Source of the DNA: Coniochaeta sp. PMI_546
Lineage: Eukaryota > Ascomycota > Sordariomycetes > Coniochaetales > Coniochaetaceae
Length of the DNA stretch: 64,000 bases
Reading direction: 5' to 3'
Assembly (NCBI GenBank): GCA_021432605.1
Contig: MU271144.1
Location: 3,158,606 to 3,222,605 of the forward strand
A model generated the notes under the pieces. It was not told where the DNA came from, did not search any database, and saw only the letters and a program-made list of their open reading frames with translations. Each line of letters opens with the position of its first letter. Positions within the stretch are counted from its first letter, which is position 1. Positions 10,476 to 21,133 of this stretch are shown one piece after another. The translations under genes and the position numbers were made by a program.

Positions 10476-13436
10476 CTACAGCTTGCCCTGAGCCCCATCA
10501 ACCAGTTCCGCCGCCGCACCACCAATGGCCAGCTTGCCCGTCTCCTTAACCTTGGTCTGGAAGATGACCTTGTTACCCTCCTTCCACATCTCCGTCACAA
10601 GCGTCTGGCCCGGCAACACAGTCCCCGCGAACCTGACCTTGATATTCTTAAACGGCCCGAACTTCTCGTACACGGCCTTGCCCGCAATGCCGAAGAAGCA
10701 GAGCCCGTGCAGGATAGGCACCTTGAAGCCGCCCATCTTGGCGAAGGCCGGGTCCACGTGGAGGGGGTTGTAGTCGCCGCTCAGCCGGTACAGGGCGGCC
10801 TGTTCCTCCGTCGTCTTCTCCTCCACCACGACGTCGGCGAGGCGGTTGGGGGGCTTGTTGGCGGCCGTCGAGGCGCCCCTGTCCTGGGGCTTCTTGTCGC
10901 CGCCGAACCCGCCGCAGCCGCGGAGGAAGACGGTCGTCTCGTTGTAGAAGAGCTCCTCGCCCGTCTCGGCGTTGAGGGTCGTGATGCCGTTCTTGAGGAT
11001 GGCGGCGTTGCCCTTGTCCACCACCTCGAGCAGCTTCCCGCGCGAGATGAGGCGGGCGGACGTGGGGATGGGGTATTTCCTGACCTCGAGGTACTGCTCG
11101 CCGTGCAGCAGCATCATGGGGGAGAAGTTGGGGACCACGTCCTCCATGTTGTAGGGCAGCTCGGCGTCGAAGGGCGGGATGACGCCAAAGGTGGGGATGA
11201 CTTGGAAGTCGTCGGCGCCCTCGAAGATGTACCTCAGGTCGGTGCGCTTGGCGCCGATGCCGAGGTTGTAGAGGATCACGTCGCGCTCTGTGTACTTGAA
11301 CTCTGTGTCCTTGGGGGTGGCGGTCTTGGCTTTTTGGATGGCGGCGAGGTACTGGTTGGACTCACTCTGCAGACGCGGAAATAAGTTAACACTTTATTCA
11401 TATACATATACACATATATATGCGGCTACATATTACGTCCAATTCTGTCGGACGTTTTATAGTACAAAGTGTATGAACAGGGTAGACAAGACAAAATCAT
11501 CATACCTTGGCCTTGCCACCAGACTTGTTCTCCATATTTGCCATGATCTTCTCCAAGCTGTCGTTGGTCTTCTCCGGGTGGTCGGCCCGCTCGTCGAAGG
11601 TGACGATGTCCTTCCAGTGCTTGGTCACCTCCTCAGGTGTCAGGGGCACATCGACGGGGAAACCGTGACCGCCGGTGCGCTGCCACCTGGTCTGGCCGAT
11701 CCAGCCGCTGCCGACCTCGTACAGGCCGCCGGTCGGCTTCTTGGGCACCTTGTCGCTGCTGAGCGCGAGGACGACAGGTGCGATGTACTCTGGCTTGAAG
11801 GCCTGTACGAGCTCCTCGGGCAGGATTGTACGGGTCATGGCGGTGCCGGCGTTGGGGGCGATGGTGTTGACATAAATGTTGTACTTGGCACCCTCCAGAG
11901 CCAGGGCACGAGAGAAACCGAGGATCGCGGCTTTCTGTGATAAAGTTAGCACGTATTCCGAGTCATCACTCTGTTGAATCTGGCATCACTTACGGCAGCC
12001 GCGTAGTTGGCTTGACCAAAGTTGCCATAAATACCGCTGGTCGACGTGGTGTTGACGACACGGCCATACTTCTGCTTGAGGAAATACGGCCACGCCGCCT
12101 TCGTGACCTTGTAGGTTCCCCGAGCGTGCACGCTCATAACCTGATCCCACTGGGCGTCGTCCATATTGGCAAAGGCTTTGTCCCGAAGAATGCCGGCGTT
12201 GTTGACTACAATGTCTATCCGGCCGAAGGCGTCAATTGCCGCCTTGACAACTACGTCACCATCCTCGGCCGAGGCCTTGACGCCGACAGCCTTGCCGCCC
12301 GACTTCTTGATCTCGTTCACGACGTCGTCCGGGTTGACGAGATCGTTGACAACTACGGAAGCACCGTACTTGGCGAAGGCCAAGCAGTAGGCACGGCCGA
12401 TACCTGCACCTCCGCCGGTAACGAGCGCCACGCGACCAGAGAAATTGGGCTCCTCGCCCTTCTCGTTTGGAGGAAGCTTCTGCGACTCCTCCAGGAGGCT
12501 GACGAAGTCAGCAACGCCGGTGGGGTGCTGTGGGTTGGAGAAGTTCGAGACGTCGTCCCACTTCTTCAGGACTGCGCCAGGGGTGTAGGTGTCGTCGCAC
12601 TTGAGCAGCTGGCCGCTCGAGCGTTCCCACCTCAGCTTGGCGATGTGGCCGCCGCCAACCTCAAAGATGGAACCCGTCTCGCTTGTGTTGCTCTTGTGTG
12701 TGAGAACGGCAACCAGCGGTACGACCCACTCGGGCTTCATCAGCGCGAGCAGATCGGGCGGCATGACCGTCTCGGTCATGCGGCTGGCAGCAATGGGCGC
12801 AATGACGTTGGAGATGATGTTGTACTTGAGGCCCTCCTTGGCGAGCGTCTCGGTGAAACCAACCATGGCCAGCTTAGCGGCGGAGTAGTTGGCCTGGCCG
12901 AAGTTGCCGAACAGACCGGCCGCTGAAGCGGTGTTGATGACGCGACCGTACTTTTGCTTGCGGAAATAGGGCCAGGCGGCGCGAGCACACTTGTATGAAC
13001 CCTTGACGTGGACCTTGAAAATGAGATCCCAGTCCTCGTCCTTCATGTTCTTGAAGCTGACATCGCGCAGGATACCGGCGTTGTTGATGAGGATGTCGAT
13101 ACGGCCGAAGGCCTTGATGGCAGTGTCGATAATCCTGTCGCCATTCTCGACGCTGTCGTAGTTGGCTACTGCCTTGCCGCCTGCGGCTTTGATCTCGTTG
13201 ACGACGACATCGGCAGCCTTCGGGAAATGTCAGCACAGTGGCCCTTGAGAGAAGGGTTAGATTGCCGGTGTCCTCACCTTTGTGGATGTGCCCTCGCCCT
13301 TGAAAGAGCCGCCGAGGTCGTTGACGACAACGCTGGCTCCGCGGGAAGCGAAGAAGACGCAGTAAGCCTTGCCCAGACCACCGCCAGCGCCGGTCACCAC
13401 GACGACCTGGCCGTCGAACCTCAATTGCTCGCTCAT
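10476..13436 (-). CDS. FOX2: peroxisomal multifunctional beta-oxidation enzyme (FOX2)
   Basis: It has four exons: 13436-13278, 13217-11994, 11934-11506 and 11366-10476. Introns are 60, 59 and 139 nt, all GT-AG, and the protein has 900 residues as expected for fungal Fox2. Two SDR (3R)-hydroxyacyl-CoA dehydrogenase domains are tandem: [12 protein letters not shown] at the N-terminus and [12 protein letters not shown] near residue 320, with Tyr-x3-Lys motifs NYSAAK and NYAAAK. A C-terminal hot-dog enoyl-CoA hydratase-2 domain carries [20 protein letters not shown], the family signature. The enzyme hydrates trans-2-enoyl-CoA and oxidises the D-hydroxyacyl-CoA in peroxisomal beta-oxidation. The protein ends in GKL, a variant of the SKL-type PTS1 signal. 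It converges with the RBR gene (199 bp apart) and diverges from the kinase gene. Confidence 0.97.
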
Positions 13437-14296
13437 GTCGGATTGTGTGCTTTTACAGATGAACTAGGGTGTTGGGGGGCAAGACAATTGTAGACACAGG
13501 TGACAGGGGAGTGGAAGAGAGAGGATTAATGGACAGTGAGATAGGTGAGGAGAGGTATGAGGTTCTGTATTCTTTTCCGCACAGCGAAGCGGGATTGTTG
13601 TACTCTAAATAACAGCTGGGCTTGATTGTTCCACTCGGCAAGTGATCAGTGAGTTGAGGCGGCTACCACAGTAAGCCGAGGCTTCCACGGCTCTCATTCC
13701 ACTCTGGAGCCGCTGCCGAGAGGGGAGGCGCTATACCTCTTTCGGCCGGGCTATTCACATGCTAACCTGCCGGCAATGAGGTCATGCGTATACCTGGTGG
13801 GGCCAAGCTGACATTTCTCCAGGTGTACCTTAGCTTGTGGGAAAAGTCCGGGGTTGTCACATGTAACGGATAGCAGCTCGATAAGTTAGGTAGCTGCTCC
13901 CTCCATTTCTCAAGGGGGGTTTGGATTAGTATAATCGTATACATATAATATGATTTGTTCTGACCTTACCTGAAGCCATAGAGAGACTTAATTTTGGCAC
14001 TGTTTGCCCTATGAGTATTCCCCTGTAGCGAACGTTACTGCCGTCCGTCAGTGAATGTTGAGAGGTAAGGTACTGTACCTTGCACATACAGCGGTACCTA
14101 CATCTAAGTCCGGTGATCTCTCCGGTGTCGCTAAATTCCCCACAATCTCGAGCTCCCTCACTTGGCGGTCGGTCATGGTGAAGTCCAAGGTGAAAGTGTA
14201 CCTACGCTCACGTTGGATTGTGAATCTGTAAACGAGCAACCCAGTCAAGACTTCAATGCCCTTCCTTTCCTTGCATCATCCTTACCACACATTGAA
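13437..14296. other. divergent intergenic region FOX2 / kinase
   Basis: This 860-bp stretch lies between two gene starts and presumably holds both promoters, including the CCGAGG hexamer. No additional gene is supported. The open frame reaching upstream of 14297 on the plus strand lacks conservation-like character and probably is leader. Confidence 0.5.
13676..13681. promoter_or_regulatory. CCGAGG motif upstream of FOX2 (candidate FarA/FarB/CTF1 site)
   Basis: The hexamer CCGAGG (CCTCGG on the other strand) lies 240 bp before the FOX2 start. Zinc-cluster regulators of fatty-acid use in filamentous fungi (FarA/FarB, CTF1) are known to bind this hexamer in beta-oxidation promoters. A single six-base match is expected by chance about once per 2 kb counting both strands, so this is suggestive only. 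Confidence 0.35.
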
Positions 14297-15208
14297 ATGA
14301 CCAGTACACCCCTACCCGGCACCGTGCCCCAACAGCGGGTGATAGACGACAAATCCCCCCTCTGCATCCCCTTCATCCTCGACCTTCTCCAACAACACCA
14401 GTCATCCTCTCCATCTCGGCCCTTCATAATCGGCCTCAACGGCGTGCAGGGTGTAGGCAAGACGACGCTCGTCAAAGCCCTCGCCGAAACTCTTCGGGAT
14501 CGCGAAGGTCTACGGACGCAAGTGGTCAGCATAGACGACTTCTACCTCACCCACGCAGACCAGCTCGCCCTCGCTGCCGCACACCCGGATAATGCCCTCG
14601 TGCAGGTCCGAGGTGAGCCCGGAACGCATGATCTGGAGCTCATGAGGGGGTTCTTCGATGCATTGCTGAACGGCAAGCCGTGTCGGGTGCCGAGCTACGA
14701 CAAGAGCGCCTACGGTGGGCTGGGAGACCGGACGCCCGAGTCGAGCTGGACGCCACTGAACGGGCCGGGGCAGAACCCGGTCAAGGTGGTCATCTTTGAG
14801 GGGTGGTGCGTGGGCTTCAGGAGTCTGCCTCCGGAAGAGGTCGAGAAGAAGTGGAGAGCAGAGAGCAGGACGCTGCACAAGCACAAGCTGGAGCATTTGC
14901 TCTTTGTGAATGACATGCTGAGGGGCTATGATGTTGTTACGGATCTGTTTGATGCGTTCATTCACATTGACGCCGAGGCTACCGAATATGTCTATGAGTG
15001 GAGACTTGAGCAGGAGAGGCAACTGAGGGAGGAGAGAGGGACGGGTATGAGTGATGACCAGGTTGTGAGATTTGTGGATGCCTATTATCCAGCTTATGAG
15101 CTGTTTAGTGACAGTGTGAAGAGAAGGATATTCCCTGATCGGCCCGGGTGTCAGTTGAGGCTCGTGGTTGGCAAGGATAGGCGAGTAAAAGAACATGCTG
15201 TGATATGA
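14297..15208 (+). CDS. P-loop kinase, D-glycerate 3-kinase / Tda10 (YGR205W) type
   Basis: I start at ATG 14297 rather than the upstream in-frame ATG at 14162, because the family begins shortly before the nucleotide-binding core; this gives 303 residues. The Walker A motif is GLNGVQGVGKTT at about residues 47-57. It is followed by VVSIDDFYLTHADQLAL, VRGEPGTHDLELM, VPSYDKSAYGG and VVIFEGWCVGF, the typical order of the GLYK/Tda10 P-loop kinase family. In plants the family phosphorylates D-glycerate at the 3 position; the substrate of the yeast protein is unsettled, so I name the family only. No targeting signal is evident. It diverges from FOX2 and converges on the Ecm11-domain gene. Confidence 0.88.
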   Translation: MTSTPLPGTVPQQRVIDDKSPLCIPFILDLLQQHQSSSPSRPFIIGLNGVQGVGKTTLVKALAETLRDREGLRTQVVSIDDFYLTHADQLALAAAHPDNALVQVRGEPGTHDLELMRGFFDALLNGKPCRVPSYDKSAYGGLGDRTPESSWTPLNGPGQNPVKVVIFEGWCVGFRSLPPEEVEKKWRAESRTLHKHKLEHLLFVNDMLRGYDVVTDLFDAFIHIDAEATEYVYEWRLEQERQLREERGTGMSDDQVVRFVDAYYPAYELFSDSVKRRIFPDRPGCQLRLVVGKDRRVKEHAVI

Positions 15209-15661
15209 CAGCGCTGAGCAAGTACGCGTTTCTTCAATTTATCTACATAGATGAGGTAGACACTCTGCGCAACGGGTTGGCGCCCGTTGTATCTCCCACG
15301 CCCGAGACAGGTGAACAGATGAGATTTGTCGTACAATGGAAAGTTCATCAACCAAGTAACGCCCGTAACAAGACTATGTACTCCCTTACATGACGTCGCG
15401 GTGGTGGCTCCCAGCCGCGGTCGTAATCGTGATATTCATAATCGTCCTGTCTAGCAGAGTTGCGCCTTGTTGCCGATGATCCGACTCCAAAACAAAACAG
15501 TAAACACCGAAAGACACCGCATTGAATGCTCGACCATCAACCGGCGTACGTCGTCCGCCGTTTATCGTAATCTTTTTTGGTCTTTTATCCCAGTACTCCT
15601 TGTCAACTTCAGACACGCCATAGCCCCTGTGATTGCCCATGCGGTACTGTACATCCTCCGC
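15209..15661. other. convergent intergenic region, 3' UTRs
   Basis: This 453-bp stretch lies between two gene ends. I see no gene, repeat or clear hairpin; it presumably holds two 3' UTRs. Confidence 0.5.
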
Positions 15662-17335
15662 TTAAACATCAACGTCCTTCCCCGACATCATGTTCTGGCC
15701 TTCCTGCTTCAGTTCCTGAAGTGTGCGACCTATGCCCTCCATCTTGATGCGCACAGCCTCCTCGCGCCCGTTGATTTCCTTCTCAAACTGTGCCACCATC
15801 TCACGCTTCTCCCTCCGCGCCGTCTTCAACTTCTGCACGACGCTGCTGAACTGGTCGAGAAACCAATCACCAGCTTCCTCCCAGTCGCCTATCGAGATCT
15901 GCGTGAAGAAGTGGTGTTGATCCAGGCTATCCTTGTCCTTGTAGTACGTCAGCTTGTCCTCGAGGCTGTTGCCGGATGGGACCGAGGTCTGTTGCATGGC
16001 CGCAGCTTGGGGGTCGTAGTCAAAGTCCTGTTTCTGGAGCTCAGCGTAGCTCATGGCGTTGAGCTCGGCGTCGTTATAGTCTGGACTACGCTGGCGTTTC
16101 TTAGGCTTCTGTAGGCGGCGGCTTGACGTTCTTGTCAGCGATGCCTCGCGCAGTGAAGGCTTCTGAGCAACCAGAGGTTGTCGTGATGCTGGTCTGGAGA
16201 CCAGCTGGCGTGTTGACGATGTCGCTCGTGGTGTGCGCTGGAGGGCTTCCTTATAGTCCTCAGAGGTAGTCGCATCACCTGTCGTCGGCACACCTACAGC
16301 AGCTTGTGTGAGCCAGGTCGGGTCGTCGACCGGGGTTAAGTTCTCAAAGATGGTGGAGCGCTTGTGATGAAGTTCTCGTTCCCGCTCTCGTGCTCTCTCG
16401 TACTCTCGGAGCTCACGCTCGCGAACGGCCTCTTCTAGTTTGCTGTCAAGTCGATCGGCCCTCTCGACCCTTCGTCCTGGTGAGCCGTGTGCACTGTTGC
16501 TTTCCGGGGGTGATGAGATGCCAGCCGGCCGGTTATCGGGAAAGGAGCTGCGGTTTGGCTCACGGGCGTCACGTTGTGCAAGCTTAGTGCGTCGGAGAGT
16601 GTTGTTCCTGGGTGGCGTGTGTTCGTACTGGTTGTCATCCTGATAGACATCTTCCATGCGGGCTGCCTGCTCGTTGATGTCGCTCTGGACGCTGGTATTT
16701 AAGGTGGTGGCACTGGGTCCGTTCACAGCTGGGCCCGACCGTCCAACAACCTTGAGTAAACCATCGTTCCCGATAACGAAAGGGGCATGCTCGTCGTGAG
16801 TACGCTGTAGCTCATTCTGGCCACCCTGACGTGGATAAGCCGTCTCGCTGTAGGCTCGATTGTGTTGGCCCTTGAACCTATCCGAGCCGCCTCTGCTATC
16901 AGTCTCCTCGAACATGGATGCTACGGTGGAGTCCTCCCACATGCCACCATTCAGATTCGGAGTATGGCCGGCTTCTCGAGCCTGATCGGACGTCTTACTG
17001 CGCTGCATTGGGTGATAGTGAGTGGAGGCGGCAGGCGGGCTACCAGGCAGCGACTGTTGCCGTTGTGGCGACTGCTGCTGAGCTTGGCCCTGAATGGCAC
17101 CCGTGAAACCGAATCGTCCACCCCTTGGGACCGGCAGCTTGGCGGAGGCGGCAATGTCCTGGCGGGACACGACAATCTGCGGCGCTGGCTGCAGAGTGGT
17201 TTGGGGTGGTGACTGTGCTGGCGCGTTTGTTGTCACGCCTTGTCTAGGGCTAGTAGGGCCACTGGCCGATCCGTCCGCATGTCTGGACATGAACATGCCC
17301 ATCCCCGACATCTTCTTCCTCGCTGTCGGCATCAT
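15662..17335 (-). CDS. Ecm11-domain protein
   Basis: The single-exon frame begins at ATG 17335 (a second ATG at 17332 is equally possible) and gives 557 residues. The first ~410 residues are Ser/Pro/Gln/Arg-rich and probably disordered, with an Arg/Glu-rich helix (RERELREYERARERERELHHK). The C-terminal ~140 residues match the Ecm11 domain: SYAELQKQDFDYDPQA, a TYYKDKDSLDQHHFFTQIS segment, then a coiled coil running through WFLDQFSSVVQKLK and EINGREEAVRIKMEG. In budding yeast Ecm11 is a SUMOylated synaptonemal-complex component; the role in filamentous fungi is largely unexplored, so a meiotic function is inference. Convergent with the kinase gene. Confidence 0.85.
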   Translation of the reverse strand: MMPTARKKMSGMGMFMSRHADGSASGPTSPRQGVTTNAPAQSPPQTTLQPAPQIVVSRQDIAASAKLPVPRGGRFGFTGAIQGQAQQQSPQRQQSLPGSPPAASTHYHPMQRSKTSDQAREAGHTPNLNGGMWEDSTVASMFEETDSRGGSDRFKGQHNRAYSETAYPRQGGQNELQRTHDEHAPFVIGNDGLLKVVGRSGPAVNGPSATTLNTSVQSDINEQAARMEDVYQDDNQYEHTPPRNNTLRRTKLAQRDAREPNRSSFPDNRPAGISSPPESNSAHGSPGRRVERADRLDSKLEEAVRERELREYERARERERELHHKRSTIFENLTPVDDPTWLTQAAVGVPTTGDATTSEDYKEALQRTPRATSSTRQLVSRPASRQPLVAQKPSLREASLTRTSSRRLQKPKKRQRSPDYNDAELNAMSYAELQKQDFDYDPQAAAMQQTSVPSGNSLEDKLTYYKDKDSLDQHHFFTQISIGDWEEAGDWFLDQFSSVVQKLKTARREKREMVAQFEKEINGREEAVRIKMEGIGRTLQELKQEGQNMMSGKDVDV

Positions 17336-18817
17336 CTCAAAATGCGCATATAGCAGACGAATTAACACTAGTAGAACAGGGACCAGCAGAACCTGAATTC
17401 GGCACCAGGTTGTTTGAGTGGAGAGCGAGGGAGACGTGGTTATTTGTTTACAGCAACGCGTGTTTCCAGTGCAGTGCGGACATGTATGGACGAAAGAGGT
17501 CCAGTTCGCGACAAGTGATGCGCGATGAAGGCTGTTATATTATTGCTGCAATGTAGTTGGCGTTCCGCGCTTGAATGGCTGGTTGGTGGATGGTCGACGG
17601 ATGGGACGAGAACGAGAGATGCTTGGTTCACTGAGCGCAGACTGAGTCCAATCTCATCATTTCCGCCTGCGTTGGTCGACCACCGTGCATGGAAGGTGCA
17701 GGCAACAACAGAGTCGTTGATGCAGGAGAAGGAGCGATGCAGTTTCCGGCAATGTGGAGAGCCACCAGCTCGCGTCGCCTCAGAATTGCAATCGTGGTTC
17801 CAATCCCAGCACTTGATCTCGCTGCCAGCCACGAAGTCAGGTGAGGCGACGCAGGGTCCATACTCCATAGCGTGCAAATTATAGTGACCCGCCCCACGTC
17901 CCTTGGTGACATACTGTGGTCTACACGTACCACCCACAGGAGGTAAGGGTATGATGCATGTATCGGATATCTTTGTTGGGCTCCAGTCTCGATCCCTAAC
18001 ATCACGATCCAATATCTTTCAGAGTCCTGCATCTTCTGACAGGCCGCCCCGTTTTCTCTTTTCTTCTCTGCAAGTCGTAGCGAATGGATGCATGAGCCTC
18101 TCGTCCCCCACGCCCAGATGGGCTGCAATTCCATCTCTCCAACTTCTACATTCCAATAACATGCCGTCCGTCTTTCCCGCCCGTGTCCTGGCCATGTGAG
18201 CCTTAGACCATTAATGGTGGTCATTGACGTCTAGCCGTTGAGTTAATCGTGAGACCGCATGCGAGATGCATGGCCGCTGCTCTCCGCACGTCGCTGTTCA
18301 TGTCCAAGCCCACGGTTCAAAAAGAACCGAGAGAGGAGAAGGACGATGAGCCTCGATACCCAACGACGTTCCCACCAGGCAAGACGCCGATTCCGCTATA
18401 GACGCCCAACCTCAACCACCGCGACAATTGAAGGCGGGTCTGCTGCATATTGCATGCATGCCGAACGGTTGGACAACGTCGAAATGCAGATCGCTATGGT
18501 GTGTTGCTTTTTGCGCAACCAATCAACTCCCGAGCGCATTGGCTCAAGGTCTGTTCGCGTAGTTCTCTGGACTTCATCTGGTCTGTGACGCAATCAAGAG
18601 GAGATACATGTAGCATTGAGGTTCCTTTGCACAAGGGCCGGCATCATCAACTGTGGCCCTTTGACGGCTGATACATCTGATGTTGCCGCCTCTGCTCTTC
18701 ATCACTCTGGCATGCCCAAGCAGCCACTGTGTGGCCCAGGTTACTGCTTCCACGCCAAAATCCTCCAGGTTCGCGTCTTGAGACAAGGGATTACATGGAT
18801 GGTGAAGCAAAAGAGCT
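17336..18817. other. intergenic, no gene recognised
   Basis: This 1.48-kb stretch runs from the start of the Ecm11-domain gene to the 3' end of the tRNA. Two overlapping minus-strand frames (17440-18012, 17628-18224) and a plus-strand one (17525-17884) are open for 119-198 codons but read through each other and lack domain signal. I treat them as chance frames in a long promoter or leader. Confidence 0.45.
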
Positions 18818-18924
18818 TGATCAGAGTGGGATTCGAACCCACGCCCTTTCGGACCACGGATAACTGATGTTTTAAGGCTTATGAGACCTTAACGTGGCGC
18901 CTTAGACCGCTCGGCCATCTGACC
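18818..18924 (-). tRNA. tRNA-Leu (anticodon AAG) with 27-nt intron
   Basis: On the minus strand the sequence folds as a class II tRNA. The acceptor stem is GGTCAGA/TCTGATC with one G-U pair and discriminator A. The D-arm is GCCGAGC..AAGGC, the anticodon stem CCACG/CGTGG, a short variable arm follows, and the T-arm is GTGGG-TTCGAAT-CCCAC. The anticodon loop begins TTAAGG, giving AAG, which reads CUU leucine codons. An intron at 18860-18886 sits one base 3' of the anticodon, the canonical place, and contains CCTTAA, complementary to TTAAGG, as expected for the pre-tRNA anticodon-intron helix. Internal A and B boxes are intact. Confidence 0.96.
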
Positions 18925-19792
18925 ATGGATGTTGATATCCTCACAGTCCTCTAACGAAATCTTCGTGTGACGACCCACTGGCTGTGAGAGATGATGCCAG
19001 GTACGTGACTCGTGTTTGTATGGACTGACCAGCCAGCACAGCATCGAAAATTCAACTTGTGCCAAAAGAGGAGTGCATGGAAGTTACTTTGCTGTTGCCA
19101 TCTCAGTAAACATAAAGACACAATCTGCGTACCAACTATGAGACTTGCAAGACCGCATTGTTCTAAAGGATCTGTCATATACTGAGCTGAGTCGTTCTGA
19201 GTTTGGCATACTGCCGTCTTCGTAGATGACTTCACGCAACTGTACCTGTGCAACGATCTTCCTGGATCTTGAACCTGTTCACATCAACTTCACTCCCCGT
19301 AGTCTAGAAGAAATTCAGATGCAAGACAGTTGACAGAATAGAGAGGTTGCTGATACCTCTTCATCCCCTCTTTCAAAGACTTGGTCACTTGCAAAATGTG
19401 TACAATAGCATCTTGAGTTCAGTAGCTACCGTCTTGCACGCACACGTCATCCGAGCACAATCATAGACCGATACCCTACACTGATGTAGTCCACGCAGGC
19501 CAACTCCAAGCGAAATAGCAAACAAACATCCCACTCAGATACAATGACGATCCGGAGACATCATCCTCTAGGTGGGCCGAACAGATCGCGTACAGACAAT
19601 CAGAATATCACAATCATTCTTCCCTTCCCTTTCCTTCCAAATAGAAGACCAGTCATGAAAACGGCCGAGTTGAGCAAATGCCGAATCGATATTCAGCTGT
19701 GGCTGGGGTACTTGACCTGACATAGGTCAGCAAACTGTTGGGAGAAACGGTTAAGGAAAGCTTGCCTGCTGCTGGTGTACCGCCAAACCGGC
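18925..19792. other. intergenic between tRNA 5' side and SWIM-RING gene 3' end
   Basis: This 868-bp stretch has no supported gene. One 100-codon minus frame (18951-19253) has no domain character. Confidence 0.5.
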
Positions 19793-21133
19793 TTACTCTG
19801 ACTCCATCTCCGCAAACTCGTCGAGCTTGCGCTTCTTGGACTGACGACTACCGGCGCCGGCGGCAACTCGCTTCTGGCCTTTGGGAGCTGGACTAGCTTG
19901 CTGCTTCTCGGCCTTCGCTGCAGCCTTCTGCGCGTCCTTCTCAGCTTTGGCGGCAGCTCTCTCAGCAGCCTTGGCCTCGGCCTTCTCGGCCTTCTCAGTC
20001 GCTTTCTGCGCATCCTTCTCAGCTTTGGCGGCAGCTCTCTCAGCAGCCTTAGCCTCCTTCTTCGCAGCCGCCTCAGCCTTCTTAGCCGCCTTCTTAGCTT
20101 CACTCAGTGCCGTCTTCTCTGCAGCCTTCGCCTCTTTCTCGGCAATCTTCAGTGCCGCCAGATTGTTCTCGTACTCTGCGATGCCAGCAGCACCCCAGTT
20201 TCCTTCCTGGGTCCAGCTCGCTTTGCAGGTGGGGCAGCTCAGCGGTTCCTAGCCGCCTAGAGCTTCGGCACGCATGTCAAAGCAGATCTTGTGGGCATAA
20301 TGGCCGCATGAGGTGCAACAGACCGTGATGTCAGTGTTGTCGGAGCAGGTTTTGTAGCAGATGGGGCAGTCCGCGTCGATAGACTTCGGAGCGCCGTCCG
20401 TCAAAGACGGGAGGGTGCTCACTTGAGCCATCGACAGAGGGTAGGTCTTCAGGTTGGCAAACAAAGTACCAAGTTCAGCGTTGAGGAACGCGTGCTGCCA
20501 GCGAAGGGGCTCTTCGGCCTTCAAGGCGAAGGTCAGAACATCTGTCGAAGGTTAGATTACTCCCCAACATCCATGAGAGAAAATCCAGCTTGACAATTTG
20601 AGCATTCGACACCGCTTTCTTTGGTACGCGAAATGCCTAAGCAACACGGAAAACTCATGCAACGCTCGCGGAAGGCAAAGCAAAATAATCACTCATGATC
20701 AAGCAAGAGGAGGTCTTCAATTGGGGAGTGTTGTAACAATGGAAAGCTAACTTACAAAGTATATGCTTGCAGGTTGGTCCTCGGTAGATCTGGTAAACTT
20801 ATCAGGCAAAGTCAACAAGTATGTGAAGGGGAATCAAATACTCACAGCAGACTGGCAGGTGCAGGAACGCTTCAAGTTGTTGGAGATCTTGACGGTATAG
20901 ACAGATCCGCTACTACCCTTGACGTCGAAGCTCTTGGCTAAATCGCCGTATTCACCAGAGTCGTTGACTTTGAGGATAAACATGCGCTCGGAGTTGACCT
21001 TCTCCATGTCGGCATCATAGTGGTCATTGGGATTAGTGCGGTAGGGGCTCTTGCGCTGCTCCTCGGGGTTGCTGCCAGCGTTGCCATTGTCGCCAACGTC
21101 ATCTTGATTCTTCTTCGCCTTGCGCGGAGCCAT
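19793..21133 (-). CDS. SWIM + RING zinc-finger protein, interrupted by in-frame TAG
   Basis: Exons are 21133-20846, 20789-20756 (34 nt) and 20541 onward. The introns (56 and 214 nt) rebuild a SWIM motif, CTCQSAIYRGPTCKH. A RING follows (CPICYKTCSDNTDITVCC..CGHYAHKICFDM), then a TAG at 20251-20249, then in the same frame EPLSCPTCKASW, which supplies the last RING Cys pair. A Lys/Ala-rich helical tail with a direct repeat (AERAAAKAEKDAQKA twice) ends in an NLS-like SKKRKLDEF and TAA at 19793. Read to the TAG, the product is 204 residues with half a RING; the whole frame spans 357 codons including the TAG. Choices are a nonsense allele or pseudogene, stop read-through, a sequencing error, or an in-frame 75-nt intron (20323-20249). 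SWIM-RING proteins are putative ubiquitin ligases. Confidence 0.75.
20249..20251 (-). other. in-frame TAG inside the RING domain
   Basis: The codon lies between the His/Cys zinc ligands and the final CPTC pair. The frame is open on both sides and the downstream part continues the RING, so the stop interrupts rather than ends the domain. CAG to TAG would be a single C-to-T change. Confidence 0.8.

Noticed and set aside
17395-17409. GAATTCGGCACCAGG, one base from a common cDNA-library EcoRI adaptor
   Set aside because: One mismatch and no convincing vector sequence on either side. Most likely chance; a UniVec search would settle it.
17440-18224. Overlapping 190- and 198-codon minus frames between the Ecm11 gene and the tRNA
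   Set aside because: They overlap each other in different frames, have no domain signal and lie in an expected promoter region.
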